11,605 nt of DNA from Bacteroidales bacterium UBA1215 (GCA_002309475.1 DBXJ01000098.1:1-11605); one strand, 5' to 3'. Numbered from the stretch's first letter, positions 1 through 6,680 are shown. The notes: generated from the letters alone by a model not told the origin. Numbers and translations are program-made.

Positions 1-345
1 ATATCCGACCCTTTTATGCAGCAACTAAACCGGATGCTATTGGAAAACAAGCGTTTTTGCCAAAAGGATTTAAAACGCGATGAGCTCTGTGCCTTGATGC
101 GGACCAACCGCACCTATTTTTCTCAGCAACTGAAAGCTGCCACCGGCAGAACTTTCAGCGAATATCTGCGAGACCTGCGTTTGGCGGAGGCCGCCCGTCT
201 GCTCCGTGAAACCGATCTTTATGTTAAAGAAATCGTCCAACAGGTGGGACTCAGTTCCACTTCCGGCTTTTATAAAAGTTTCTTTTTGTCCTACGGAACT
301 ACTCCTGACGCCTATCGTGCAAAATACAGGAATACAGCGAATTGA
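1..345 (+). CDS. AraC-family transcriptional regulator, C-terminal DNA-binding domain (5' end outside window)
   Basis: The frame is open from base 1 and ends with TGA at 343-345, so this is the last ~114 codons of a longer gene; the ATG at 16 is probably internal. The visible protein is an AraC/XylS-type domain with two helix-turn-helix units. The first runs from DELCALMRTNRTYFSQQLK. The second contains VKEIVQQVGLSSTSGFYKSF and ends in the family signature G-T-T-P-D-A-Y-R-xK-Y-R. In this family the domain binds DNA as two successive major-groove contacts, often at direct repeats. The sensor part lies upstream and cannot be seen, so the signal is unknown. Its stop codon falls inside the first unit of the repeat array at 342-442, which makes that array a candidate operator. 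The family call is very secure; the target is inference. Confidence 0.93.
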   Translation: MSDPFMQQLNRMLLENKRFCQKDLKRDELCALMRTNRTYFSQQLKAATGRTFSEYLRDLRLAEAARLLRETDLYVKEIVQQVGLSSTSGFYKSFFLSYGTTPDAYRAKYRNTAN

Positions 346-442
346 CAATGGTGCACTTGGGAATTGACAAATATGCACTCCAAATTGACAATTGTGCACT
401 AAAATTTGCCAAACATGCACTTTAAATTGACAATTGTGCACT
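342..442 (+). repeat. Five tandem 16-bp sites, consensus TTGACAAnnnTGCACT, 21-22 bp period
   Basis: Five direct copies start at 342, 364, 385, 406 and 427. The spacings are 22, 21, 21 and 21 bp and the linkers are 5-6 nt. Units 3 and 5 are identical (TTGACAATTGTGCACT). Units 1, 3 and 5 share AAT(T/G)GT in the middle, while units 2 and 4 share AAA(T/C)AT, so the array reads A-B-A-B-A. All units lie on the same helical face, two turns apart. AraC-family proteins commonly bind 17-bp half-sites in direct repeat at this period. An operator for the adjacent regulator is possible, and a dispersed tandem-repeat element of Bacteroidota intergenic regions is the main alternative. Confidence 0.9.
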
Positions 443-444
443 CC

Positions 445-471
445 TTGTTTTTACAATTTGTTATATTTTTG
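445..471 (+). promoter_or_regulatory. Promoter for the small lipoprotein gene at 509
   Basis: A perfect Bacteroidota -7 element, TATTTTTG (464-471), is followed by C. A TTG at 445-447 is a weak -33 candidate 16 nt upstream. Repeat unit 5 ends at 442, directly against the -33 region, which is where a class II activator would sit. The expected leader before the ATG at 509 is about 30 nt. Confidence 0.6.
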
Positions 472-508
472 CGGCGTGATTTTTTTTATTAACTTAAATT
501 TTTAACAC

Positions 509-772
509 ATGAAAAGAATTTTGATAGTAGCAGCAGTAGCTGCATGGGTAGCAGGCGTGGCCTTGACGGCTTGCAATACAAACAAAACAGCCGAAGAGGC
601 AAACTCTAATGTCAACGGAATATGCGGTCATAAACCACAAGACGTACATATATATATTGACGATGCAGACAGCGGAGTTGCCAATTTTACCGACAAAACC
701 ACAAATGAAACATGGAAAGGATCGTTTGTAAAGGTTGACAGCTTAACATGGGTTATACGCTGTGACCAATAA
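509..772 (+). CDS. Small putative lipoprotein, 87 aa, function unknown
   Basis: The N-terminus is a type II signal peptide: M-K-R, a hydrophobic stretch to about residue 18, then the lipobox L19-T-A-C22. After cleavage a lipidated protein of about 66 residues would remain. The mature part has Cys39 and Cys85, which could form a periplasmic disulfide, and a polar segment with aspartates (YIDDADSG). The residues after Cys22 (N-T-N-K) do not resemble the acidic surface-export signal of Bacteroidota lipoproteins. There is no Shine-Dalgarno sequence, which is common in this phylum. The gene lies just after the repeat array and a good promoter, and no terminator hairpin separates it from the next gene. 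I do not recognise the family. The signal peptide and promoter make it a convincing real gene. Confidence 0.82.
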   Translation: MKRILIVAAVAAWVAGVALTACNTNKTAEEANSNVNGICGHKPQDVHIYIDDADSGVANFTDKTTNETWKGSFVKVDSLTWVIRCDQ

Positions 773-802
773 GGTTTACCCTATCTTATAGAAAAAATGT
801 TG

Positions 803-810
803 TAATTTTG
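803..810 (+). promoter_or_regulatory. Possible -7 promoter element for the paralogous lipoprotein pair
   Basis: TAATTTTG, followed by C, matches the TAnnTTTG consensus 42 bp before the ATG at 852. No convincing -33 TTTG is visible upstream, so an internal promoter is likely but not certain. Confidence 0.5.
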
Positions 811-851
811 CAACGTAAAAAATATCAGTAACAATTAACAAAGGAGGAAAA

Positions 852-1340
852 ATGAAAAAGACAATCTTTTTAGTATTATGTTGTTTTGTGTGCGGCATAA
901 TGTTTAATTCATGCTTTGATGAGCGATATACAAATCAAGTTTGTGTAGTGGTTAAAACCGCGGACTCCACCTTTGAATATGAAGTGGAATGCCCTATTAG
1001 TAACTTAAAAGACAAAACAAGAACGATTACTCGTACAGGCACATCGGCAACCTGTATGCAATATGTTTGGCATCGTGGAGGCAAAGACAAAAGAGATAAT
1101 GGTTATATGGTATTATCCCGTCTTTCCGCTCCTAAAAATCCTGTTGAAGTATGTGTGTATAACTATTATATGGATTGGTCATTAAAAGAAATTATTGATG
1201 ATGAAAGAAAAGGCGAAGCGGTGGTTCCATCCTCTGACAGTGTGTTTAATAAATTAAGAGAGGATAATTATGAACATTTGTACACTTGGGATCCGAAAGA
1301 TGAAAAATTGGTCATTCCATTATATGATTTACTTCGTTAA
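852..1340 (+). CDS. Putative lipoprotein, 162 aa, first of a paralogous pair
   Basis: A signal peptide with a lipobox (F18-N-S-C21) predicts a lipidated envelope protein. Acidic residues follow the cysteine (C-F-D-E), reminiscent of the lipoprotein export signal that sends Bacteroidota lipoproteins to the cell surface. The mature part starts with a beta-like segment (CVVVKTAD, residues 31-38) and has PVEVCVY (97-103), IIDDE (114-118) and SSDSVFN plus LYTWD near the C-terminus. All of these recur in the next gene, so the two are tandem duplicates. Cys31 and Cys101 are shared with the paralogue and could pair. The start is fixed by an unusually strong Shine-Dalgarno AAGGAGG at 841-847, 4 nt from the ATG. 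I do not recognise the family. The coding call is secure; the function is unknown. Confidence 0.87.
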   Translation: MKKTIFLVLCCFVCGIMFNSCFDERYTNQVCVVVKTADSTFEYEVECPISNLKDKTRTITRTGTSATCMQYVWHRGGKDKRDNGYMVLSRLSAPKNPVEVCVYNYYMDWSLKEIIDDERKGEAVVPSSDSVFNKLREDNYEHLYTWDPKDEKLVIPLYDLLR

Positions 1341-1387
1341 TGTCTTGAAATTACATATTTGTTGAATAAAATATAGGAGAATATAGT

Positions 1388-1903
1388 ATGAAAAAGATAA
1401 TCATTGCAATATGTTGTTTGGTAGGTGTTGTTGCATTGCATTCATGTGATGAACAGTATGAAAAATGGGAGTATCCGATGTGTGTAGTGGTAAAAACAGC
1501 GGATCAGACCATGGAATATGAATTGTCCTACCCTGTTAATAACAAAACGGAAAAAATAAAAAGCCAAAAGGCACAAGGAACCGATGCCCTGCTATTCCGC
1601 TATGTAAGGGATATGAAATATGTGAACGAAGATAACAACAATTTTGTTATTACCTTGTCCATGCTTACCACCCCTAAAGAGCCGGCGGAAGTATGCGTGT
1701 ATAAATATAAAAGCAGACTTAATGTCGGTGAATTGGAAATGTGCAATTTAAAAGGAATCATTGACGATGAAAATGCTGGCAAAAAGGTGGAAATTTCTTC
1801 CGATAGTGTGTTTAATATATTAAAAGAGAAAAATTACAAATATTTATACACATGGGACGAAACCAATAAAAATTTGATAATCAAATTGAACGAAATACGA
1901 TAA
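1388..1903 (+). CDS. Putative lipoprotein, 171 aa, second of a paralogous pair
   Basis: This is a lipoprotein with lipobox L17-H-S-C20, followed at once by D-E, a plausible surface-export signal. It is homologous to the preceding gene along its whole length. The shared blocks are CVVVKTAD (32-39), PKEPAEVCVY (96-105), LKGIIDDE (121-128), SSDSVFN (137-143) and NYKYLYTWD (149-157). Between the first two blocks the sequence has diverged heavily, and it carries an extra 10-residue stretch before IIDDE. Cys32 and Cys103 match the conserved cysteines of its partner. The gene begins 47 bp after the first one, with an AGGAGA ribosome-binding site at 1375-1380, and is probably co-transcribed with it. 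The terminator at 1983-2024 follows. The family is unknown to me; small surface lipoproteins of this kind are often poorly conserved between genera. Confidence 0.87.
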   Translation: MKKIIIAICCLVGVVALHSCDEQYEKWEYPMCVVVKTADQTMEYELSYPVNNKTEKIKSQKAQGTDALLFRYVRDMKYVNEDNNNFVITLSMLTTPKEPAEVCVYKYKSRLNVGELEMCNLKGIIDDENAGKKVEISSDSVFNILKEKNYKYLYTWDETNKNLIIKLNEIR

Positions 1904-1982
1904 TACGATATGGATTAAAATTGGAAGATTATCAAAACGCCTTGCAGCAAAACCAACGCTAAAGGTAAAAAAAGAGTTGCAT

Positions 1983-2024
1983 ACATCCCCTAAAGAAAGC
2001 ATCTTTCAGGGGATGTTTTTTTTT
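1983..2024 (+). terminator. Strong rho-independent terminator after the lipoprotein genes
   Basis: A 9-bp stem (1983-1991 with 2008-2016, CCCC/GGGG core) is extended by 5 more pairs (1992-1996 with 2002-2006) past a single bulged C2007. The loop is 5 nt, and a run of nine T (2016-2024) follows. It points on the + strand. The convergent HD gene ends at 2027. On the - strand the stem is followed by a T run only after about 10 nt, so its action in that direction is doubtful. Confidence 0.9.
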
Positions 2025-2026
2025 GT

Positions 2027-3256
2027 TTATACCAATATTTCTTTGGGGTAGCAGACGAAAAATTTGCTGACAGTTTGCGACAGGGTGCGGTGGTTCAGGT
2101 GGTCGGAAATGGCTTCCAAGGGCAGCAAATTTTCTTGTTTGTCCATAATCCAGATGGTTTCCACTTTGGCATTGTAGGCTCTGTTTTCCATTTCCCCGTC
2201 TATGACAAAATAGCGTGCCATGTCCAAAGGAATATGAAGGTGCTCGCAGGCAAGCATTTGCTTCTGGCGGATATAGGCTTCGTCGTAGGCTTGCTCCTGT
2301 ATGTCAATGTGAAACAGCCGGCGTTGGCAAAGTCTTTTGCTCAGTTCCGCCAAAATGGCGTCTTGTGCCTGCTGCCATTGCTGGATGCAAAACCAGATAT
2401 TGATATCATCCAAATCAAGATAATTCTCCAAGCAAGCCTCCTGTTGGAATTCTTCCAAGGTGCGGCTGCGGTCAAAAAAGAACGCCAAAGCCGCTGTGGT
2501 GAATATCGGACAGCGGTTACGATAGAGCCATAGTGCCCTTTCCAGCGTTTTTATCAGCATTTGTTCCGCCACATGCACTGTTTTGTGCAGATAGACCTGC
2601 CAATACATCAAACGGCGTGAGATAATGAATTTTTCAATGGAATATACGGCTTTGCTTTCTGCCACCAACTGCCCGTCTTTTACATGGAGCATTTTGATAA
2701 TGCGTTCCGCTCCTATCACTCCTTCCGACACGCCGGTATAAAAACTGTCTCTGTTGAGATAGTCTAACCTGTCCACATCTAATTGGCTGCTCACCAATTG
2801 GTGCAGAAAGTGTTTGTGGTATTGATTGTCGATAATTTGTATGGTGAGGTCCAAAGCCCCATGCAGTTTTTGGTTGAGCCTTTGTATAATCAGGTGGGTG
2901 AACGCTTCGTGGGTGCTGTCGGGGACAAAAAAGTTTTCCAAGGCATGCGAAAAGGGCGTGTGCCCGATATCGTGCAGCAATATGGCTGCCAAAGTGGCTT
3001 CCTGTTCCTTTGTGGTGATGTCAACGCCTTTTTCTATCAATGTCTTCAAGGCGTTTTGCATCAGATGCATGGCACCTATGGAATGTTGGAAACGGGTGTG
3101 GGTGGCACCCGGATACACCAAGTGCGACAATCCCAACTGGTGAATGTTTCTTAAGCGTTGAAAATAGGGATGCTGTATCAGCGTGAACACCAGTTCGCTG
3201 TTGATATTGATAAGCCCGTAAACGGGATCGTTGATGATTTTTTTGCTATTGGTCAT
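2027..3256 (-). CDS. HD-domain phosphohydrolase (dGTPase/SAMHD1-like superfamily), 409 aa
   Basis: The metal-binding HD signature is complete: His58 in RFQHSIGAMHL, His95-Asp96 in LLHDIGHTPFSH, and Asp162 in SQLDVDRLDYLNRD. These features define the HD phosphohydrolases related to dGTP triphosphohydrolase and SAMHD1; members hydrolyse phosphate esters, often nucleotides, with a metal centre. The HD core spans roughly residues 45-200. The remaining half is mostly helical and less recognisable. The true substrate is not evident; dNTPs are a family-based guess. The ATG overlaps the mutL stop by one base (TAATG), which suggests translational coupling and makes it the last gene of the unit 84-aa protein-mutL-HD. 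Many Bacteroidota carry this gene next to lpxD, but here a convergent lipoprotein cluster follows instead. Confidence 0.92.
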   Translation of the reverse strand: MTNSKKIINDPVYGLININSELVFTLIQHPYFQRLRNIHQLGLSHLVYPGATHTRFQHSIGAMHLMQNALKTLIEKGVDITTKEQEATLAAILLHDIGHTPFSHALENFFVPDSTHEAFTHLIIQRLNQKLHGALDLTIQIIDNQYHKHFLHQLVSSQLDVDRLDYLNRDSFYTGVSEGVIGAERIIKMLHVKDGQLVAESKAVYSIEKFIISRRLMYWQVYLHKTVHVAEQMLIKTLERALWLYRNRCPIFTTAALAFFFDRSRTLEEFQQEACLENYLDLDDINIWFCIQQWQQAQDAILAELSKRLCQRRLFHIDIQEQAYDEAYIRQKQMLACEHLHIPLDMARYFVIDGEMENRAYNAKVETIWIMDKQENLLPLEAISDHLNHRTLSQTVSKFFVCYPKEILV

Positions 3257-5094
3257 TATTTGAATATTTTCAGTAGTTCCTGCCCGTCAAACATGACACA
3301 GATACGTTTCTTGCCGGGTGATATTTGCGGAGCGGATGTGGTAAACAATTCGTGGATAATATTTTGCATTTCCAAATCTGTCAATGTCTTTTGACGGTAT
3401 TTGACAGTGCGGGCAAAAGAGTGGGCGAGATTGCTTTTCTTGCTAATCTTCAGTGATAAAAGATTGTTGTTGTAGGTTGACAACAAACTGTCGATTACTT
3501 CTTGCGGATGTTGTCCGGACACTTCCGCAGGCATGCCGTCAATAATGAATGTGTTCTTGCCGAATTCCTCTATGCCGAAACCCAGACTGTGCAACTCCGG
3601 CAGCAATTCTTTGACAATTTCGGCTTGTTGCGGTGAAAAGGTGAGTGTTTCTCCAAAAAGCATTTTTTGACAGCTGCCGTCCGTATGTTGGTCTAATTGT
3701 TTCAAAAATCGTTCATACATAATGCGTTCCATGGCAGCATCGATGTCTATGATAATCAATCCCGACTTGAGTTTGCCGACAATGTATTTGTCAAGCACTT
3801 GAAAGACATTGTTGTTGGATGCCACAGGTTGTGTGTCTTCTTCTTGCAAATGGAGTTGGCTTTGTTGCTCTTCTATGGCTTCTTCCGGTGTATTTTCTTT
3901 GATAGAGGCATATATTTTCTCCCAACCTTGGTTGCCACCGCTGGCTTTCCAAGTGTTTTCGCTGCCGGAGGCATGCTGTTGGAAAGTCTTCTTGTCAAAA
4001 GGGTTGTAGTCCGGATTTTTGTACGAAAGCGGTTGTTGCGGAATGTGCTGGTTGTTGAAACTGATGCCGATTTGTGCATCGTCAAAATCCAGTGATGGTG
4101 TCAGATTAAACTTGCCGAGGCTGTGCTTGATGGTGGAGTAAAGAATGCTGTAGATATTCTTTTCTTCTTGGAATTTTGCCTCCGTTTTGGTGGGAGAAAT
4201 GTTAATATCCAATGCATTGGCAGGCACTTGCAGATAAATAAAATAACCCGGATGGGTATTGTCTTTTATCAATTCCGAAAAAGCACTTTCTATGGCATGA
4301 TTCAAATAGGGGTGGCGGATGTAGCGATTGTTGGCAAACATATATTGCTCTCCTTTGCTTTTCTTGGCAAATTCCGGTTTGACAATAAATCCGCTGATAT
4401 TCACCAAAGTGATATTTTGTTCCACAGGTATCAGTTTGTCGTTGTAGCTGTTGCCGAAAATATTGACAATTCTTTGTTTGAGAGTTCCTGTTGGCAGTTT
4501 GTATTCCACTTTGTCGTTGTGATAGAGTGAAAAAGAGATATTGTGGTGTATGAGTGCCACTCTTAAAAATTCTTCTTGTATGTGGCTGAATTCTATGTTG
4601 TCGGATTTTAAGAAATTTCTTCTTGCCGGAACATTAAAAAACAGGTTTTTGATAGAAAAGGAGGCACCTTTTTCGCAAGTGCAGGCATGTTGGTCGATGC
4701 ATTTGCTGCCTTCCATGAATATCTCCGTTCCGAGTTCGTCTTCTGCCCGGCGGGTGCGGAGTTCCACATGCGATATGGCGGCAATAGCCGCCAACGCTTC
4801 TCCGCGGAAACCTTTGGTTGACAAGTGGAACAAGTCGTCAGCTTGTTTTATTTTTGAGGTGGCATGACGTTCAAAGGCAATTCTGGCATCGGTTTCACTC
4901 ATGCCACTGCCGTCGTCGATAACTTGTATCAGGGTGCGACCGGCATTTTTGACAATCACCTCTATATGCTTAGCTCCGGCATCTACGGCATTCTCCACCA
5001 ACTCCTTCACCACTGATGCCGGCCGTATCACCACCTCTCCGGCGGCAATCTGGTTGGCAACACTATCCGGTAAAACATTGATAATATCAGCCAT
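3256..5094 (-). CDS. mutL: DNA mismatch repair protein MutL, 612 aa
   Basis: The N-terminal GHKL ATPase domain (about 1-335) has every hallmark: ANQIAAGEVV (13-22), catalytic Glu31 and Mg-binding Asn35 in KELVENAVDAGA, DDGSGM (60-65), RHATSK (76-81) and GFRGEAL (95-101). The protein joins MutS recognition of mismatches to strand removal. A polar linker (about 336-428) leads to the dimerisation domain (429-612). There the endonuclease motif DQHA(x)2E(x)4E is replaced by DIDAAMERIMYE (450-461), and the later metal-ligand motifs are also changed (SFARTVK at 559-565; TTSAP and PGKKR near 585-597). It therefore probably lacks the nicking activity of most MutL proteins outside the MutH group. The ATG lies 1 nt after the stop of the 84-aa gene (TGATATG). 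It is fully intact, with no frameshift. Confidence 0.97.
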   Translation of the reverse strand: MADIINVLPDSVANQIAAGEVVIRPASVVKELVENAVDAGAKHIEVIVKNAGRTLIQVIDDGSGMSETDARIAFERHATSKIKQADDLFHLSTKGFRGEALAAIAAISHVELRTRRAEDELGTEIFMEGSKCIDQHACTCEKGASFSIKNLFFNVPARRNFLKSDNIEFSHIQEEFLRVALIHHNISFSLYHNDKVEYKLPTGTLKQRIVNIFGNSYNDKLIPVEQNITLVNISGFIVKPEFAKKSKGEQYMFANNRYIRHPYLNHAIESAFSELIKDNTHPGYFIYLQVPANALDINISPTKTEAKFQEEKNIYSILYSTIKHSLGKFNLTPSLDFDDAQIGISFNNQHIPQQPLSYKNPDYNPFDKKTFQQHASGSENTWKASGGNQGWEKIYASIKENTPEEAIEEQQSQLHLQEEDTQPVASNNNVFQVLDKYIVGKLKSGLIIIDIDAAMERIMYERFLKQLDQHTDGSCQKMLFGETLTFSPQQAEIVKELLPELHSLGFGIEEFGKNTFIIDGMPAEVSGQHPQEVIDSLLSTYNNNLLSLKISKKSNLAHSFARTVKYRQKTLTDLEMQNIIHELFTTSAPQISPGKKRICVMFDGQELLKIFK

Positions 5095-5095
5095 A

Positions 5096-5350
5096 TCAGT
5101 GAATAGATGCCATTATATAAATTAACAAAGCTAAAATCGCCACCATGATAATCAATTTTTTCGCTGAATCGTTTTTGGTTTGGCGGTTTTCGTTGATTTT
5201 TTGGTGGAATCTGTCCGAAAAATCTACTTGACTGTCTTCATCATTGAGCATTTTCTCTTTGCGAAGGTCGTCAGTTTTTTTGTCGTAGTATTTCGGTGTG
5301 TAGTTAAAAGTTCGTTTTTCTCGTTTATTGCCTGAAAATAATAGTCCCAT
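5096..5350 (-). CDS. Small C-terminally anchored membrane protein, 84 aa, upstream of mutL
   Basis: The protein is short and highly charged, with one predicted membrane helix at its C-terminus (about 66-82, IIMVAILALLIYIM). It is probably tail-anchored with a cytoplasmic N-terminal part. The N-terminal motif F15-N-Y-T-P-K-Y-Y-D resembles a conserved Bacteroidota family found near mutL. From memory, some annotations call such proteins riboflavin synthase subunit beta; nothing here resembles that enzyme and I would not use the name. The start is supported by a strong Shine-Dalgarno AAGGAGG (5362-5356), 5 nt from the ATG, and by the promoter just upstream. It is the first gene of the mutL unit, and its stop lies 1 nt before the mutL start. 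The function is unknown. Confidence 0.85.
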   Translation of the reverse strand: MGLLFSGNKREKRTFNYTPKYYDKKTDDLRKEKMLNDEDSQVDFSDRFHQKINENRQTKNDSAKKLIIMVAILALLIYIMASIH

Positions 5351-5370
5351 GTCTGCCTCCTTAGAAATTG

Positions 5371-5378
5371 CAAAGATA
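5371..5378 (-). promoter_or_regulatory. -7 promoter element of the mutL operon
   Basis: TATCTTTG, followed by C, reads on the - strand from 5378 to 5371, only 20 bp before the ATG at 5350. No clear -33 TTTG is visible. The 15-nt word 5378-5364 (TATCTTTGCAATTTC) is identical to that of the rsmE promoter. Transcription would start close to the Shine-Dalgarno sequence, giving a very short leader. Confidence 0.65.
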
Positions 5379-5426
5379 ACATTTTTTTTATGAAAATGGC
5401 TGAAATCAGCAGGTTTTTTGCCGATA

Positions 5427-6680
5427 TTATTCTTCCGCTTGGTGTTTGTATTTGAAAACTACGGCAAATACCAATGCGATAATAAGTGCGTATGCGGCAA
5501 ATATAAACCATACCGCCTGCCAATTGCCGACCAGATGACGTCCCTGCCATTGGCAGAATTGGTTGACAACCCATTGGGCACCAAAAGTCCCCAGCGTGGC
5601 ACCGATGCCGTTGGTCATCAAAAAGAACAAGCCTTGTGCCGACGATCGCATGGTAGTGTCGGTCTCCTTATCTACAAACAAAGATCCGCTGATATTGAAA
5701 AAATCGAATGCCACCCCGTACACCACGCAGGAAAGTGCCAACAGCCAGATTCCCTCTCCGGGATTGCCTAATCCGAACAGGCCAAAGCGAAGCATCCATG
5801 CAAACATCGCTATCAGCATCACCTTTTTGATGCCGTAGCGTTTCAAGAAAAATGGTATCAACAAAATACAAAGTGTTTCAGATATTTGCGAAAGGGAAAT
5901 TAGAATGTTGGCATGTTGCACGCCGAAAGTATGGGCATATTGTGCTTCGGCACCAAAACTATGAATAAACGGGTTGGCAAAGCCATTGGTAATCTGCAAA
6001 GAGACTCCCAGCAACATGGAAAAAATGAAAAATACGGCCATTCTTTTTTGCTTGAAAAGCGAAAATGCCCGCAATCCCAAGGCATCTGCCAACGATTGGG
6101 AATGTGCTTTGTTGGTAGGGCACGATGGCATGGTAAAGGCATAGCATGCCAACACCAAGCCGATGCTTCCGCTGACAATAAATTGTTTGGCGGAATGTTG
6201 AAAGCCTAACAAATCTACCGCCCACATGGAGACAATAAAGCCAATGGTGCCGAAAACTCTAATGGAAGGGAATGCTTTGACAGTGTCGTAGCCGCCTTTT
6301 TCCAAAGCATTGTATGCCACCGAATTCGACAATGCCAATGTCGGCATATAGAAGGCAACGCTGAGGGTGTAAAGCGTGAAAAGCGGTCCGAATTGCACGG
6401 CAGTGCCGGCGTTTAACCCATATATGCCGGCGGCTGTCATGGCAATGCCGGCAATGGCATGGCTGATGCCGAGCATTTTCTGGGCTTGTATCCACCTGTC
6501 GGCAATAATGCCCAATAGGGCAGGCATAAATAAGGATACAATGCCTTGTATGGAATAAAATAAACCTATTTTCCCTCCTAATCCCATGGGACCCAAATAG
6601 CGTCCCATGCAGGTCAGATAGGCACCCCAGATGGCAAACTGGAGAAAATTCATCACTGTTAAGCGTGCTTTTATATTCAT
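5427..6680 (-). CDS. nupG: Nucleoside:H+ symporter NupG (MFS), 417 aa
   Basis: This inner-membrane transporter has about 12 hydrophobic segments and a length almost equal to E. coli NupG (418 aa), to which it is clearly alignable throughout. Shared stretches include FMPALLGI, FFIFSMLLG, LQITN, SQISETL, IPFFLKRYGIK and VAFDFFNISGS. Residues reported to matter for nucleoside binding or proton coupling in E. coli NupG (R136, Q225, N228, Q261, E264, D323) are all present, here as R141, Q229, N232, Q265, E268 and D326. It should import nucleosides with protons. An upstream in-frame ATG at 6743 would add 21 residues but lies in the -33 region of the promoter. The ATG at 6680 gives MNIKARL, matching the E. 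coli N-terminus MNLKMQL, so I chose it. No strong terminator follows; some readthrough into the mutL unit is possible. Confidence 0.93.
   Translation of the reverse strand: MNIKARLTVMNFLQFAIWGAYLTCMGRYLGPMGLGGKIGLFYSIQGIVSLFMPALLGIIADRWIQAQKMLGISHAIAGIAMTAAGIYGLNAGTAVQFGPLFTLYTLSVAFYMPTLALSNSVAYNALEKGGYDTVKAFPSIRVFGTIGFIVSMWAVDLLGFQHSAKQFIVSGSIGLVLACYAFTMPSCPTNKAHSQSLADALGLRAFSLFKQKRMAVFFIFSMLLGVSLQITNGFANPFIHSFGAEAQYAHTFGVQHANILISLSQISETLCILLIPFFLKRYGIKKVMLIAMFAWMLRFGLFGLGNPGEGIWLLALSCVVYGVAFDFFNISGSLFVDKETDTTMRSSAQGLFFLMTNGIGATLGTFGAQWVVNQFCQWQGRHLVGNWQAVWFIFAAYALIIALVFAVVFKYKHQAEE

Noticed and set aside
70..441. A 123-codon reverse-strand frame across the repeat array
   Set aside because: Its N-terminus is a 7-residue periodic peptide (VHNCQF-type) created by the 21-bp repeat, and the rest is antisense to the AraC domain. 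It has no plausible start signals and is a shadow.
342..442. CRISPR array or integron attachment site
   Set aside because: The linkers are only 5-6 nt, far too short for CRISPR spacers, and there is no inverted-repeat architecture of an attC site.
2075..4867. Several + strand frames of 60-150 codons opposite the HD gene and mutL
   Set aside because: They are antisense shadows of strongly conserved - strand genes, with no recognisable domains or promoters.
5399..5410. Hairpin GCTG-AAAT-CAGC as a nupG terminator
   Set aside because: The stem is only four to five base pairs, and on the - strand it is followed by a short broken T stretch and then an A run, so it is too weak to call.
5224..5574. 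A 116-codon reverse-strand frame spanning the end of nupG and the 84-aa gene
   Set aside because: It overlaps two well-supported genes in another frame and crosses the mutL-unit promoter; it shows no family features.
5913..6558. Frames of 60-98 codons on both strands within nupG
   Set aside because: All overlap conserved nupG codons in other frames, and their composition is atypical for proteins.
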